From assembly GCA_038869515.1 (NCBI GenBank), contig JAWCQZ010000010.1, positions 1 through 64,000 of the forward strand: a stretch of 64,000 nucleotides of DNA. Direction: 5' to 3'. The stretch comes from JAWCQZ01 sp038869515 [NCBI: Halobacteria archaeon] (GTDB lineage: Archaea > Halobacteriota > Syntropharchaeia > JACQPP01). A program made the translations under genes and the position numbers. Below, piece after piece: positions 50,645 to 59,187 of the stretch (within the stretch, counting starts at the first letter, position 1; every line of letters begins with the position of its first letter). Below the pieces are notes generated by a model, which saw only the letters and a program-made list of their open reading frames with translations, did not search any database and was not told where the DNA came from.

Positions 50645-52174
50645 TCAGTGACCCGCGGCCGAGGTCCCGCCGGGGGTCACGGCCTTGTAGACCGCGGGAT
50701 TCTCCGGCCCCTCGACCTCAATGAATCCGACGGCCCCCTTGTCGAGGGCCCGGGTCAGGGAGTGGTCCACCAGGATGTAGCGTCCGGGGACGTCGAGGGC
50801 GAACTCCACGGCCGCAGCCCCGCCTGCGGGGACCGTGGTGGTCTGGACGTCCCGGATGGGGTCCTTGAGGGCCCCCTCGGGGTAGACCTTGTCGAAGATT
50901 TCACCGATGACGTGGAACGACGAGGGCAGGAAGGCCCCGACCCCCACGTAGATGCGGACCCTCTCCCCGACCTTCGCCTTCAGGGCGTTGGCGCCGGTCA
51001 GCGCGGCCACCTTGCCGTTGAATGTCACGTACTCGGGGTGCTCCAACTGCATCTTCTCACCGCTGAAGGGCTGGAGCCCCTTCTCGCCCCGCTTGCCTTC
51101 GGTGTACCACTCGCCCTGGACGACGTAGAACTCGCGGTCCACCGACGGCAGCCCCTCCTTCGGCTCCACGAGAATCATCCCGTAGAGGCCGTTGGCCACG
51201 TGGCTCGGGATGTGGGGCGTTGCGCAGTGGTAGATGTAGATGCCGGGGTTGACCGCCTTGAAGGTGAAGACCCTCTCCTCGCCCGGCTTGGCCTGGGTCA
51301 AGACCGCGCCGCCGCCGGGGCCGGTCACCGCGTGGAGGTCGATGGAGTGGGGCTGGGTGCTGTCGGCGGCGTTCTTCAGGTGGAACTCCACCGTGTCCCC
51401 CTCCCGGACCCGCAGCATGGGGCCGGGGACCGTCCCGTTGTAGGTCCAGTAGCGGTAGTGGACACCGTCGGCCATCTCCCCGACCACCTCCCGGACCTCG
51501 AGGTCGATGCGGACGGTGGCGGGCTCCTTGCGGGTGATGGGCGGAGGGACGTCATCGCCCCGGCGGACCACGTCGGCGGAGGGGCCGGTGTAGGGCCCGG
51601 CGGCCGCGGTCTTCGGGACGGAGGGGGCGGATGTCGCCGTGGCGGGGGCGGCCCCCTGGACGACGATTTTGCCCTTCATGCCCGCTTCGTAGTGGCCCGG
51701 GATGTGGCAGCCCGCCTCGTAGGTCCCGGCCCTGAGTTCGATGACCGGGCTCTCCTGGGTCTTTCCGGCGTCGATGTTCTCGATGTCGACCAGCACGCCC
51801 GGCGTCACCACCCCGTGCTTGTCGCCGCCCGCGGCCATCGCCTTCTTGTGGGCGGCGACAGCCTCGGCCTTCTGCGCCTCGGAGTAGAGGACGAACTCGT
51901 GGGGCGCCACGCCTTTGTTGGTGACGACGAACTTCACCTTGCCGGGGTTCAGCGTGACGTCGGGCGTGATGGCGAATTCACTGAGCTCGATGGCGACCAC
52001 CTGCACCCCGTCCACCACCCTGACGTTCGTGGAGACCGGCCCGGGAGCCGGGGGCGCGGCCGGGGGGGCGGCCCCGGAGGGGGTCGTGGCGGTGGGGGGC
52101 GCTGTGCAGCCCGAGACCAGGAGGGCGGCGGCGAGCAGGGCGGCCGGCGGAAGGAGGCGCAGCCGATTCATCAT
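50645..52174 (-). CDS. nirK: Copper nitrite reductase with N-terminal cupredoxin, lipoprotein
   Basis: NirK reduces nitrite to nitric oxide outside the cell. The 509 residues start with a lipobox (LLVSGC). A blue-copper domain follows (about 48-175: PHEFVLYSE, AGCHIPGHYEAGMKG), then the two-domain NirK. The T1 site is IYHCATPHIPSHVANGLYGM. T2 and catalytic residues lie in PHSIDLHAVTG, SSFHVIGEIFD and ILVDHSLTRA. The extra cupredoxin may be a tethered electron donor. The promoter CCTTATGG (52197-52204) carries an operator at 52212-52231. Confidence 0.93.
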   Translation of the reverse strand: MMNRLRLLPPAALLAAALLVSGCTAPPTATTPSGAAPPAAPPAPGPVSTNVRVVDGVQVVAIELSEFAITPDVTLNPGKVKFVVTNKGVAPHEFVLYSEAQKAEAVAAHKKAMAAGGDKHGVVTPGVLVDIENIDAGKTQESPVIELRAGTYEAGCHIPGHYEAGMKGKIVVQGAAPATATSAPSVPKTAAAGPYTGPSADVVRRGDDVPPPITRKEPATVRIDLEVREVVGEMADGVHYRYWTYNGTVPGPMLRVREGDTVEFHLKNAADSTQPHSIDLHAVTGPGGGAVLTQAKPGEERVFTFKAVNPGIYIYHCATPHIPSHVANGLYGMILVEPKEGLPSVDREFYVVQGEWYTEGKRGEKGLQPFSGEKMQLEHPEYVTFNGKVAALTGANALKAKVGERVRIYVGVGAFLPSSFHVIGEIFDKVYPEGALKDPIRDVQTTTVPAGGAAAVEFALDVPGRYILVDHSLTRALDKGAVGFIEVEGPENPAVYKAVTPGGTSAAGH

Positions 52175-52211
52175 GGCTGCTTCTCGGCCCGCGGGCCCAT
52201 AAGGCTTCCAT

Positions 52212-52231
52212 CGTCACTCGGGGAAGTGACA
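52212..52231 (-). promoter_or_regulatory. Operator, nirK promoter
   Basis: CGTCACT-CGGGGA-AGTGACA, a 7-6-7 palindrome 11 nt upstream of the TATA centre of nirK. Confidence 0.65.
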
Positions 52232-52404
52232 AGTTGCCCTCCTCCCCGGACCCTTCGGACCTTTCGGCTCGCTGCATGCCGCTTCCGGGAGACATCGGGA
52301 CCGGTCCGGGGCCGTCCGGCCCATCCTTCGGCCGCGACGGTGCCCTTCATGCCCCGCTACCGGCAGGGCGGAGGGCATTTAAGCGGAGTTTCGCACCTCT
52401 CTCC

Positions 52405-52698
52405 ATGCCCGAAAAGGCCTCCATGGAGTGCGCCTTCTGCAAGGGCCCCGTGGGCTTCGACCAGCTCTTCACCTTCATCAAGGCGGGCCCCGTCCACTTC
52501 GACTGCTTCCGCAAGGATGCGGAGGGGCGCAAGGCCCCGAAAGTCCTCGCGGACCTCCTGGAGGCCGAACTCAAACTGCTGGTGGCCTACAAGGTCGCGG
52601 CCAAGTCGGCCGACGGGGACCTGAAGGCCCTCTTGGAGGCCCAGGGGAAGGACGCGGAGAGGCACGCCGCCCTGCTGACCAAGCGCCTCTCGGGCTGA
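52405..52698 (+). CDS. DUF2175-like small zinc protein
   Basis: The 97 residues contain MECAFCKGPVGFDQLFTFIK and GPVHFDCF (Cys-x2-Cys, His-x2-Cys), the zinc site of the archaeal DUF2175 family, then a helical tail. ATG 52405 is set by ATTTAAG (52377-52383), 25 nt upstream. No convincing copy of the shared operator is present. It is convergent with the USP gene at 52703. Confidence 0.8.
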   Translation: MPEKASMECAFCKGPVGFDQLFTFIKAGPVHFDCFRKDAEGRKAPKVLADLLEAELKLLVAYKVAAKSADGDLKALLEAQGKDAERHAALLTKRLSG

Positions 52699-52702
52699 CC
52701 CC

Positions 52703-53173
52703 TCACTTCACCACCAGGACCGACACCTTGGCCTCGTGGACCACGGCGCCGGAGACGCTGCCGAGGAAAAGGCGGCCGATGCCCGAGAGCCCCCGGGAGC
52801 CCACGACCAGCAGGTCGAACTTCCCCTTCTCGGCGAACTTGAGAATTTGGGTGGGGACGTGCCCCTCCTGGATTCGGGTCTCAGCCTCCACCTTCTGCCG
52901 CCGCGCCAGGTCGGCCACCCGGTCCAGCACCTTGCGGGCCTCCGCCAAGAGGTGCTGGCGGAGGTCCTCACTGTAGTCGAAGGCCCCTCCCCCCGCCATG
53001 AAGACCCCCGCGTTGTAGACCTGCGCCGGGACGTGGACCACCGAGACGAAGGTGAGGGAGGCCCCGGTCTCCCGGGCGAGGGAGACGGCCGCCGCCGCAG
53101 CCCGGACCGCGGGCTCCGAGCCGTCCACGGCGGCGAGGATGCTCCGGAATGAGGAGGTCTTGGGGGCGGCCAT
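52703..53173 (-). CDS. Universal stress protein
   Basis: The 156 residues form one UspA domain with ILAAVDGSEPA at the start and the ATP-binding loop VVGSRGLSGIGRLFLGSVSGAVV. The central loop (about residues 55-68) is longer than in its paralogs. It begins 1 nt after the 55-residue membrane gene, in one operon. A stretch of 132 nt is identical to the USP gene at 60782. Confidence 0.92.
   Translation of the reverse strand: MAAPKTSSFRSILAAVDGSEPAVRAAAAAVSLARETGASLTFVSVVHVPAQVYNAGVFMAGGGAFDYSEDLRQHLLAEARKVLDRVADLARRQKVEAETRIQEGHVPTQILKFAEKGKFDLLVVGSRGLSGIGRLFLGSVSGAVVHEAKVSVLVVK
52737..52868. repeat. 132-bp identical tract, copy 1
   Basis: Identical base for base to 60816-60947. It covers the C-terminal ATP-binding part of two USP genes whose remaining sequence differs strongly. 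Confidence 0.85.
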
Positions 53174-53174
53174 C

Positions 53175-53342
53175 TCAGGTCCGGATTCGCGCCACAGCGG
53201 CGAGCAGGACCATGAGGAAACCCACGATGACCGCCGCGGCGGCCACAGCCAGCAGGAGGAGACTGTCGAGGCCCAAGTCCTCCCCCGGGAGGGCGTGGAC
53301 CGGGTCGGCGGTCCGGTCGCGGAGAATCGTCTCCATGGTCAT
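53175..53342 (-). CDS. Small single-pass membrane protein
   Basis: The 55 residues have one strong transmembrane helix (SLLLLAVAAAAVIVGFLMVLLAAVA) and a short charged N-terminus. ATG 53342 is 25 nt from CCTTATGG (53363-53370), above which an operator lies at 53378-53397. It leads the operon with the USP at 52703, perhaps as a membrane partner. Confidence 0.65.
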   Translation of the reverse strand: MTMETILRDRTADPVHALPGEDLGLDSLLLLAVAAAAVIVGFLMVLLAAVARIRT

Positions 53343-53377
53343 ATCTGAGTTCCCGGGAATCTCCATAAGGACTTCTC

Positions 53378-53397
53378 CGTCACCGGTGAGAGTGACA
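53378..53397 (-). promoter_or_regulatory. Operator, 55-aa/USP operon
   Basis: CGTCACC-GGTGAG-AGTGACA, near edge 11 nt from the TATA centre (about 53367). Confidence 0.65.
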
Positions 53398-53405
53398 CCC
53401 CGCCC

Positions 53406-53660
53406 TCACCCGTGGGGACGCCCGGGGGTGCGGCGTGCGCGACCTTCCGGGAAGGCGTTCCGGGCCAGGCTCCGGAGACCGGTGCCGAGGAGCGCGAGGC
53501 CCGCTCCGAGGCCCGCGACCTGGAACAGGAGGAAGGGGGCCCCACTCTCCACCGGGGCCTGGAGCCCTTTGGCGAGGGCGGAGGCCGCCAGCCCCGCCAG
53601 GGCCAGGCCGAGAACCACGAGAAGCCCATCGGCCGCGTCCTGCGAAGGGGCGCCCTCCAT
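53406..53660 (-). CDS. Small two-helix membrane protein
   Basis: The 84 residues have two hydrophobic helices (GLLVVLGLALAGLAASALAKG; FLLFQVAGLGAGLALLGTGL) and a basic tail. The ATG at 53660 is 27 nt from TATA AGTTATCG (53683-53690), with an operator at 53698-53717. The same frame stays open upstream to an ATG at 53885, so a longer 159-residue form cannot be excluded. Confidence 0.6.
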   Translation of the reverse strand: MEGAPSQDAADGLLVVLGLALAGLAASALAKGLQAPVESGAPFLLFQVAGLGAGLALLGTGLRSLARNAFPEGRARRTPGRPHG

Positions 53661-53697
53661 CCGCCTACGGCACCCTCCCGCCCGATAACTCCGGCTG

Positions 53698-53717
53698 TGT
53701 AACCGGCAGGGGTGACA
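53698..53717 (-). promoter_or_regulatory. Operator, 84-aa membrane gene
   Basis: TGTAACC-GGCAGG-GGTGACA, near edge 11 nt from the TATA centre (about 53687). Confidence 0.65.
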
Positions 53718-53881
53718 AAACTCCTGCCCCCCGGCCGGGTCCCCCGTGGCGCCGATGGGGGCCCGGGCCGCACGCACCCGGAGAAAGGCGCGAAGGGCGG
53801 CGACGGGGCGGAGCCATTTCTGCCAGCGGGCCCAGGTGAAGGCGGTGTCGAAGGCCGCCGCCAGGGCGATGCCCGGCGCAA

Positions 53882-54040
53882 TCATGGCGCGCCTCCCGCC
53901 CGCGGCATCGGGAGCCCGTGGGAAGCGTCCATCCGCCGGAACAGGAGGCAAAGGGGGCCCAGGAGGACCGGCGCCGCCAGGAGGAATGGGGCGGCGATGG
54001 GCCGCAGGACGCGGGTCGCCGCCCCGGCGAGCCTCGCCAT
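53882..54040 (-). CDS. Small membrane protein, tentative
   Basis: A 52-codon minus-strand frame reads MARLAGAATRVLRPIAAP, then a hydrophobic helix (FLLAAPVLLGPLCLLF) and a polar tail. Its stop overlaps an ATG at 53885 (ATGA) that opens into the 53406 frame. The coupling makes it plausible, but the length and composition leave doubt. Confidence 0.35.
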   Translation of the reverse strand: MARLAGAATRVLRPIAAPFLLAAPVLLGPLCLLFRRMDASHGLPMPRAGGAP

Positions 54041-54129
54041 CCGGGGGTTCGGGCCACGGTCCCTCGCCCCCTTTTTCCCGCGTCGCCTTATGCCGGTTTC
54101 AGCGGGAAGATGGGCAGCCCCTCAGGAAT

Positions 54130-55434
54130 CTACGTAGGGGACCCCTTCGGGACGAAGAGCCGGGAGGCGAGGAGCCCCAGGGCCACCATCCCCAAGCCGA
54201 AGCTGGCCCCGTGCCACCCGGTGCAGAGGAGGAGAGCGAGGCAGGTGGCCGCCCCCGCGGCGGGCAGGAGGGCGCGCTTCCCGCTGCCCGGGGCCTCTCC
54301 CCTCCGCCAGAGCACCAGGAGGGCGAGGTTCACCATGGTGAAGAGAAGGAGGACCGCCCCGTTGCTCAGTTCGGCGACGGTGGTCAGGTCCCCCAGAAGG
54401 GCGAAGCCGGCGGCCAGGAGGGCGGCGGCGACGGTGGCGGCCCAGGGGGTGCGGCGGCGGCCCACCCTCCCGAGCCACCGGGGGAGGGCGCCCGCCTGCC
54501 CCATCCCATAGAGGTTCCGCGAGACCGAGAGCATCATCAGGAGGACCGTGTTCGCGGTGGCGGCGAGGGCGAGGAGCACCAGGAGGAGTCCCGTCCGGGG
54601 ACCCGCCACTGTGCCCACCATCAGGGCCAGGGGCGAAGCGCTTCCTTCGAGTTGTTGCCAGGGGACCGCGCTGACCACCGCGACCGCCACCAGGATGTAG
54701 ATGGCCGTGGTGATGGCGACGGCGGTCAGGATGGCCCGCGGGAGGACCCGCTCGGGCTGGCGGGCCTCCTCCGCCATGTTGGCCAGCCCTTCGAACCCCA
54801 GGTAGGCGAAGAAGATGAGAGCCGCGGCCCCGCCGATGCCCGCGAGCCCGTGGGGCATCTCCAGGTAGTCCGCCTCCCCCCAGCGGGGCAGGCCGAAGGC
54901 GATGACCAGCAGGAGCCCGAGCAGTTCGACCAGGGTGAAGGCCACCGCGAACCCGACGGACTCCCGGATGCCGGCCCAGAGGAGGAGGCCGCACAGCCCG
55001 ATGAGGAGGAGCGCGCCCGCAGCGAGAGGGAGGGGGAGGAGGACCTGGAGGTAGCCCGCGAATCCCAGGGAAATCGCTGCGATGGCCACCACGTTGGAGG
55101 CCGACATGACCCACCCTCCGATGAATCCGGCTCGCATCCCGAAGGCCGCCCGGAGATACTGGAACTCGGCCGCGTTCCGGGGGTGGAGGGCGGAGAGGCG
55201 GGCGTAGGAGTGGGCCGTGAGCGCCGAGACGACTCCGGCGGCGAGGAACGCGAGCCAGAGCGCCCCGCCCGCCCTCCCTGCGGCGGGCCCGATGAGGGCG
55301 TAGATGCCGGCGCCCAGGATGACCCCGACCCCGGAGAGGGCGACGCCCCAGAAGCCGAGGCCGCGGCGGAGGCCGGGGGAGGAAGTGGAGCCCTCCGGAA
55401 CGGCGGTCCCGCCTGCCTCAGCGGCCGACCCCAT
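54130..55434 (-). CDS. APC-family amino acid permease
   Basis: The 434 residues form about 12 transmembrane helices. VGVILGAGIYALIGPAAG in helix 1 is the amine-binding Gly-rich motif of the APC superfamily, with FFAYLGFEGLANMAEEARQP near residue 210. The start is ATG at 55434 sharing one base with the AMP phosphorylase stop, or GTG at 55437 in a GTGA overlap. It is the last gene of the operon from 60060 and may import amino acids or amines. Confidence 0.88.
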   Translation of the reverse strand: MGSAAEAGGTAVPEGSTSSPGLRRGLGFWGVALSGVGVILGAGIYALIGPAAGRAGGALWLAFLAAGVVSALTAHSYARLSALHPRNAAEFQYLRAAFGMRAGFIGGWVMSASNVVAIAAISLGFAGYLQVLLPLPLAAGALLLIGLCGLLLWAGIRESVGFAVAFTLVELLGLLLVIAFGLPRWGEADYLEMPHGLAGIGGAAALIFFAYLGFEGLANMAEEARQPERVLPRAILTAVAITTAIYILVAVAVVSAVPWQQLEGSASPLALMVGTVAGPRTGLLLVLLALAATANTVLLMMLSVSRNLYGMGQAGALPRWLGRVGRRRTPWAATVAAALLAAGFALLGDLTTVAELSNGAVLLLFTMVNLALLVLWRRGEAPGSGKRALLPAAGAATCLALLLCTGWHGASFGLGMVALGLLASRLFVPKGSPT

Positions 55435-56981
55435 CACCGCTCCAGGATGAAGGGGCGCGGGTGGGGGACCCGCGCCGGAATCTTGTCAAGGAGCATCTTC
55501 TGCTCCAGCCCCCGGGCCACCACCACCGGCTCGCTCTCCGACGCCATCCGCAGGGCGTGCTCGATGCGGCTCCCGTTGCTGGAGAAGATGGAGAAGAGCA
55601 GGCCGCCCCGCTTGACGCGGGAGCCGGTCTTGACGTGGAGCAGGACCCCCGCCCCCGGGTCCCGGGGGGCCCCGGCCTCCCGGGCCACCGCCGCGATTTC
55701 GGCGTTTTTGACCCAGAGGACGCGCCCCTCCTTGGCGGCGCGGATGTTGGCGCGCCGCCCGATGGGAATGTCGGAGGGGCGGACCTCGGGGTCGCCCCCC
55801 TGCTCGGCGATGATTTGGCGCATCTTCGCCTCCGCCTTGCCGCTCCGGAGGAGCCTCCGGGCGTGCTCGGTCCCGGAGTTCCGCCCCTTGACCGTCTCAA
55901 ACAGGAGTCCCGCGAGGCGGGTCGCTTTCTCCGCCAGGTCGGCCGGACCCCTCCCGCGGAGGGCCTCCAGGGCCTCCCGGGCCTCGAGGGCGGGCCCGAT
56001 GGCGCGCCCCACAGGCTGCTCCCCCAGGGTCACGGCGCAGGCCACCTTCATTCCAAGGCGCCCCCCCAGGGCGATGAAGTCGCGGGCCAGGGCGTGGGCC
56101 TCCCCGACGGTCTTCACCTTGGCCCCCCGGCCCGTGGGGATGTCGAGGACCACGAAGCGGGCCCCCACCGCCTTCTTCTTCGAGAGGATGGAGGGCATGA
56201 GCAGGGGGTCGATGCTCAGGGGATACTCGACCTGGATGAAGAGATCGTCCGCCGGGGCGAGATTGAGGGCGCCCCCCCACGCGATGCAGCCGTGGGTCCT
56301 CTTCACCACCCGGAGAATCTCCTCCGCCTCCAGGGCCACCGGGGCGAGAACCTCGAAGCGGTCGGCGGTCCCCGCGGGGGAGGTGATGGCGCGGGAGGAG
56401 GTCTTGGGGATGGTGAGCCCCGCGGCGGCCACCAGCGGGACGACGAGCAGGGAGGTCTTGTCTCCCGGGATGCCACCGACGCTGTGCTTGTCCACCACGT
56501 TCCTCGCCGGCACCCGCAGGGTGCGCCCGGTCTCCAGCATCGCCCGGGAGAGGGCCTCGGCCTCCTCCAGGGACACGCCGTGGAGTTCCAGGGCCACCAC
56601 GAAGGCCGTCAACTCCGGGTCGGAGAGGCGGCGGTCGAGCGCGTCGCGGACGATGGTCCCCATTTTTCCCCCGTCGAGGCGGTTCCCGGTCACCTTCTCC
56701 CGGATGTAGGCCACCGACTCCGGCCTCTCCCCGTGCTCGACGGCTACGGGGTCTCCCGGCCGTAGGCCGAAGAAACGGGTGACCGCGTCGCCGGTCACCA
56801 ACTCCCCCGGCTCGGCGAACCGCGCCGTGATGTCGGCGATGGCCGAGAGGGAGCGGCCCCGGTTCCGCAACTCGACCCGGTCGAGGGCGTGGATGGAGAG
56901 GGCCTCGGCGTCCTGCTTGTTCAGGATGACGAAGGGCTTCCCCCCGGCCTCGAGGCTCAGCGGGCGGGCGCGCAGCCTCAT
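55434..56981 (-). CDS. deoA: AMP phosphorylase
   Basis: This enzyme phosphorolyses AMP (and CMP/UMP) to base and ribose-1,5-bisphosphate. The 515 residues match the archaeal family: an N-terminal extra domain (about 1-85), then KHSVGGIPGDKTSLLVVPLVAAAGL, KTSSRAITSPAGTADRFEVLAPV, VKRTHGCIAWGGALNLAPADD and the late PVGRAIGPALEAREAL. The 500-residue length separates it from bacterial thymidine phosphorylase (about 440). ATG 56981 overlaps the RuBisCO stop. Confidence 0.93.
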   Translation of the reverse strand: MRLRARPLSLEAGGKPFVILNKQDAEALSIHALDRVELRNRGRSLSAIADITARFAEPGELVTGDAVTRFFGLRPGDPVAVEHGERPESVAYIREKVTGNRLDGGKMGTIVRDALDRRLSDPELTAFVVALELHGVSLEEAEALSRAMLETGRTLRVPARNVVDKHSVGGIPGDKTSLLVVPLVAAAGLTIPKTSSRAITSPAGTADRFEVLAPVALEAEEILRVVKRTHGCIAWGGALNLAPADDLFIQVEYPLSIDPLLMPSILSKKKAVGARFVVLDIPTGRGAKVKTVGEAHALARDFIALGGRLGMKVACAVTLGEQPVGRAIGPALEAREALEALRGRGPADLAEKATRLAGLLFETVKGRNSGTEHARRLLRSGKAEAKMRQIIAEQGGDPEVRPSDIPIGRRANIRAAKEGRVLWVKNAEIAAVAREAGAPRDPGAGVLLHVKTGSRVKRGGLLFSIFSSNGSRIEHALRMASESEPVVVARGLEQKMLLDKIPARVPHPRPFILER

Positions 56982-58330
56982 CTCGGCCTCCTCCGGCCCC
57001 ACGTTTCAAGAGCCTGGCGCAGGGCGGGGGAGGAGCGGGCAGCCGACGCCGGCGAGCGCCCCTCCATGAACGCATCCACCGCGTCCCGCACCGCCCGGGC
57101 CCCCGCCCCGCTGCCCCCGGGGTGGCCGTGGACCCCGCCCCCCATCTGGAGGACGAGGTCCGCCCCCATGCGGCCGAGGAGCGGCGCCGCGATGCCGGGG
57201 TGGACGCCCCCTGATGCCACCGGCAGGACGGGGAGCATGGCCCCCCACTCCTCGCCGAGGGTGTGGAGGGAGGGGTTCGGCGGGACGCGGGAGAACCTCC
57301 GGTGGTTCCGCCGCTCGCCCGGCGGGTGGGGCGGCTCCGCGAGGTGGACCTGGATTTGACGAACCTCGCCGGGCGCGCCCTCCAGTTTCCCCGCGCCCGC
57401 GGTCCCGACGTGGAGCTGGTCGGCGCCGAGGAGGCGCGCGATTTCCGCCACCGCGAGCATGGACATGCCGTGGCGCGGGTTGCGGGTGAAGGCGGCGTGG
57501 AAGGCGCGGTGGGCGTGGATGGCGAGGCCCAGGTCGCCGCACGCCTCCCGCAGGCTGCGGAGGGCGAGCCAGCCCGTGGTCAGGATGTCCACCATGGCGT
57601 AGCGCCCCCCGTGGCGGGCGACGAGGCGGGCCCGCCGCTCCATCTCCCGGAGGGTCGGGGCGGTGACGTTGACCAGGTAGTCCTTGCGCTCGCCGGTCGC
57701 CTCCTCGATGCGGTCGCGGATGCGGAGGGCGAGGGCCACCCGCCTTCCGAAGGGGTTGAACCTCTGCCCCGCCAGGTTCTCGTCGTCCTTGAGGAGGTCG
57801 AGCCCCCCGGTCCAGATTTGGCGCGCGATCTCGCAGTGCTCCGCCGTGGTCAGCCCCACCTTGGGCTTCGGGACCGTGGCGAGGAGGGGCCGCTCGGGCA
57901 CCCCCATCGCCTTGCGGACCCCGTCAATGCCGAACCGGGGCCCCGGGAAGGAGTCGCGGAGGGCGCGCGGCCACCGGATGTCCTGGAGGCGGAGGCTCGC
58001 CACAGCCTTCATCCCGAAGACGTTGCCCGCCACCGAGGCGAGGACCTGCGGCATGTTCCCCCGCTCGAAGTGCTGCAGAGGGTAGGCGATGCGGGCCCAG
58101 ACCGCCGACCCCTCCCGCTCCATCGCGTAGACCCGCGCCCCCACCCGGCGGACGTGGGGATGGCAGAGGCCCCGGAGGCGGGTCCAGGTCCCCACCGAAC
58201 TCTCGGCCGCCACGGCCCCGGCAGCCCGCTCTGCGCTCTCTCCCCGGGGCACCCCGATGCGGAAGGAGGCGAGCAGGTCCGAAGGGCGGGGCCGGTAGCC
58301 GAGGTCCACGAAATCCTCGTAGCCCGTCAT
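56978..58330 (-). CDS. rbcL: Type III ribulose-bisphosphate carboxylase
   Basis: This enzyme fixes CO2 onto ribulose-1,5-bisphosphate made from AMP, giving 3-phosphoglycerate. The 450 residues retain TVPKPKVGLTTAEH (catalytic Lys), GGLDLLKDDENLAGQ (carbamylated Lys and metal residues), HAHRAFHAAFTRNPRHGMS, HVGTAGAGKLEG and PVASGGVHPGI with GGGVHGHPGG. All key active-site residues appear intact. It is sandwiched by ATGA overlaps between R15P isomerase and AMP phosphorylase. Confidence 0.96.
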   Translation of the reverse strand: MTGYEDFVDLGYRPRPSDLLASFRIGVPRGESAERAAGAVAAESSVGTWTRLRGLCHPHVRRVGARVYAMEREGSAVWARIAYPLQHFERGNMPQVLASVAGNVFGMKAVASLRLQDIRWPRALRDSFPGPRFGIDGVRKAMGVPERPLLATVPKPKVGLTTAEHCEIARQIWTGGLDLLKDDENLAGQRFNPFGRRVALALRIRDRIEEATGERKDYLVNVTAPTLREMERRARLVARHGGRYAMVDILTTGWLALRSLREACGDLGLAIHAHRAFHAAFTRNPRHGMSMLAVAEIARLLGADQLHVGTAGAGKLEGAPGEVRQIQVHLAEPPHPPGERRNHRRFSRVPPNPSLHTLGEEWGAMLPVLPVASGGVHPGIAAPLLGRMGADLVLQMGGGVHGHPGGSGAGARAVRDAVDAFMEGRSPASAARSSPALRQALETWGRRRPR

Positions 58331-59187
58331 CGCAGCTCCCGGAGTCTCCGGACCACGGCGGCGGGCGTCCGGACCCCCTCCTCGGTGACGACGCGGCTCA
58401 CCCGCTCCCACGGGGTGACGTCGAAAGCCGGGTTGAAGACGCGGACCCCGGCGAGGCGGCGGTGGACTTCGGCGGGGGGGCGCTCCTCGATGACCAGGCG
58501 GGGGCGACGGTCCATCTTGAGGGCGCTCGCCGCCACCACGAAGGGGCGCCCGTGCTCCCGGGCGGCGAGGGCGAGGAGGGAGGTTCCGATCTTGTTCACC
58601 ACTCCCGCCGGGGGCCGGGACCGCAGGGCGTCGGCCCCCACCAAGACCAAGTCGGCCCGGGCCACCGCCGCTCCCATCGCGGGGTCGGGGACGAGGGTCA
58701 CCGGAATCCCCGCGCTCCGCAGTTGCTTCGCGGTCCGGATGCCCTGGCGCACCGGCTCCGTCACGGTGGCGATGGCCGAGAACCTCCGGCCCCGCCTCCA
58801 CGCCTCCTCCAGGATGGAGAGGGCCTCTCCGGAGTGGCAGTGGGTCAGGACGGCGGCTCCGGTGCGGACGAGGGGTGCCCCCGAAGCGGCGACGCGCCGG
58901 GTCGAGTCGCGCAACTGCGAGAGGAGGGCGTCGAGGGAACGGAGACCGGGCTCCTCCCGGAGGGCCTCGAGGCAGTTGTGGAGGACCGCCGCCGTGGGCC
59001 GCGCCTCCTCCATGCGGCGCGCGAGAAGCCAGAACCCCCGGCCGAACCCCTCCCGCTCCGCGACCCCCCGGAGGTGGAGGAGGCTCCGGAGGGCGATCTC
59101 CTTGGCCCCCTGGATGCGAAGGTCCTTCAGCCTCCGGAGGAACGCGCCGGAACTCTCCGTCCCGCGGAAGCGGTCACCGGACGACAA
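58327..59187 (-). CDS. Ribose-1,5-bisphosphate isomerase
   Basis: This enzyme converts ribose-1,5-bisphosphate to ribulose-1,5-bisphosphate, the RuBisCO substrate. The 286 residues belong to the eIF2B/MtnA fold: LKDLRIQGAKEIALRSL, VLTHCHSGEA (catalytic Cys region), TVTEPVRQGIRTA, VLVGADALRSRPPAGVVNKIGTSLLAL and VFNPAFDVTP. The start is unclear: TTG 59187 is the best in-frame codon and overlaps the USP end by 14 nt. The protein is somewhat shorter at the N-terminus than known enzymes. Confidence 0.88.
   Translation of the reverse strand: MSSGDRFRGTESSGAFLRRLKDLRIQGAKEIALRSLLHLRGVAEREGFGRGFWLLARRMEEARPTAAVLHNCLEALREEPGLRSLDALLSQLRDSTRRVAASGAPLVRTGAAVLTHCHSGEALSILEEAWRRGRRFSAIATVTEPVRQGIRTAKQLRSAGIPVTLVPDPAMGAAVARADLVLVGADALRSRPPAGVVNKIGTSLLALAAREHGRPFVVAASALKMDRRPRLVIEERPPAEVHRRLAGVRVFNPAFDVTPWERVSRVVTEEGVRTPAAVVRRLRELR

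Noticed and set aside
52350-52374. A copy of the shared operator at the DUF2175-like promoter (it contains ACCGGCAGGG)
   Set aside because: Only the central bases match; half-sites are not palindromic and the distance to the TATA box does not fit.
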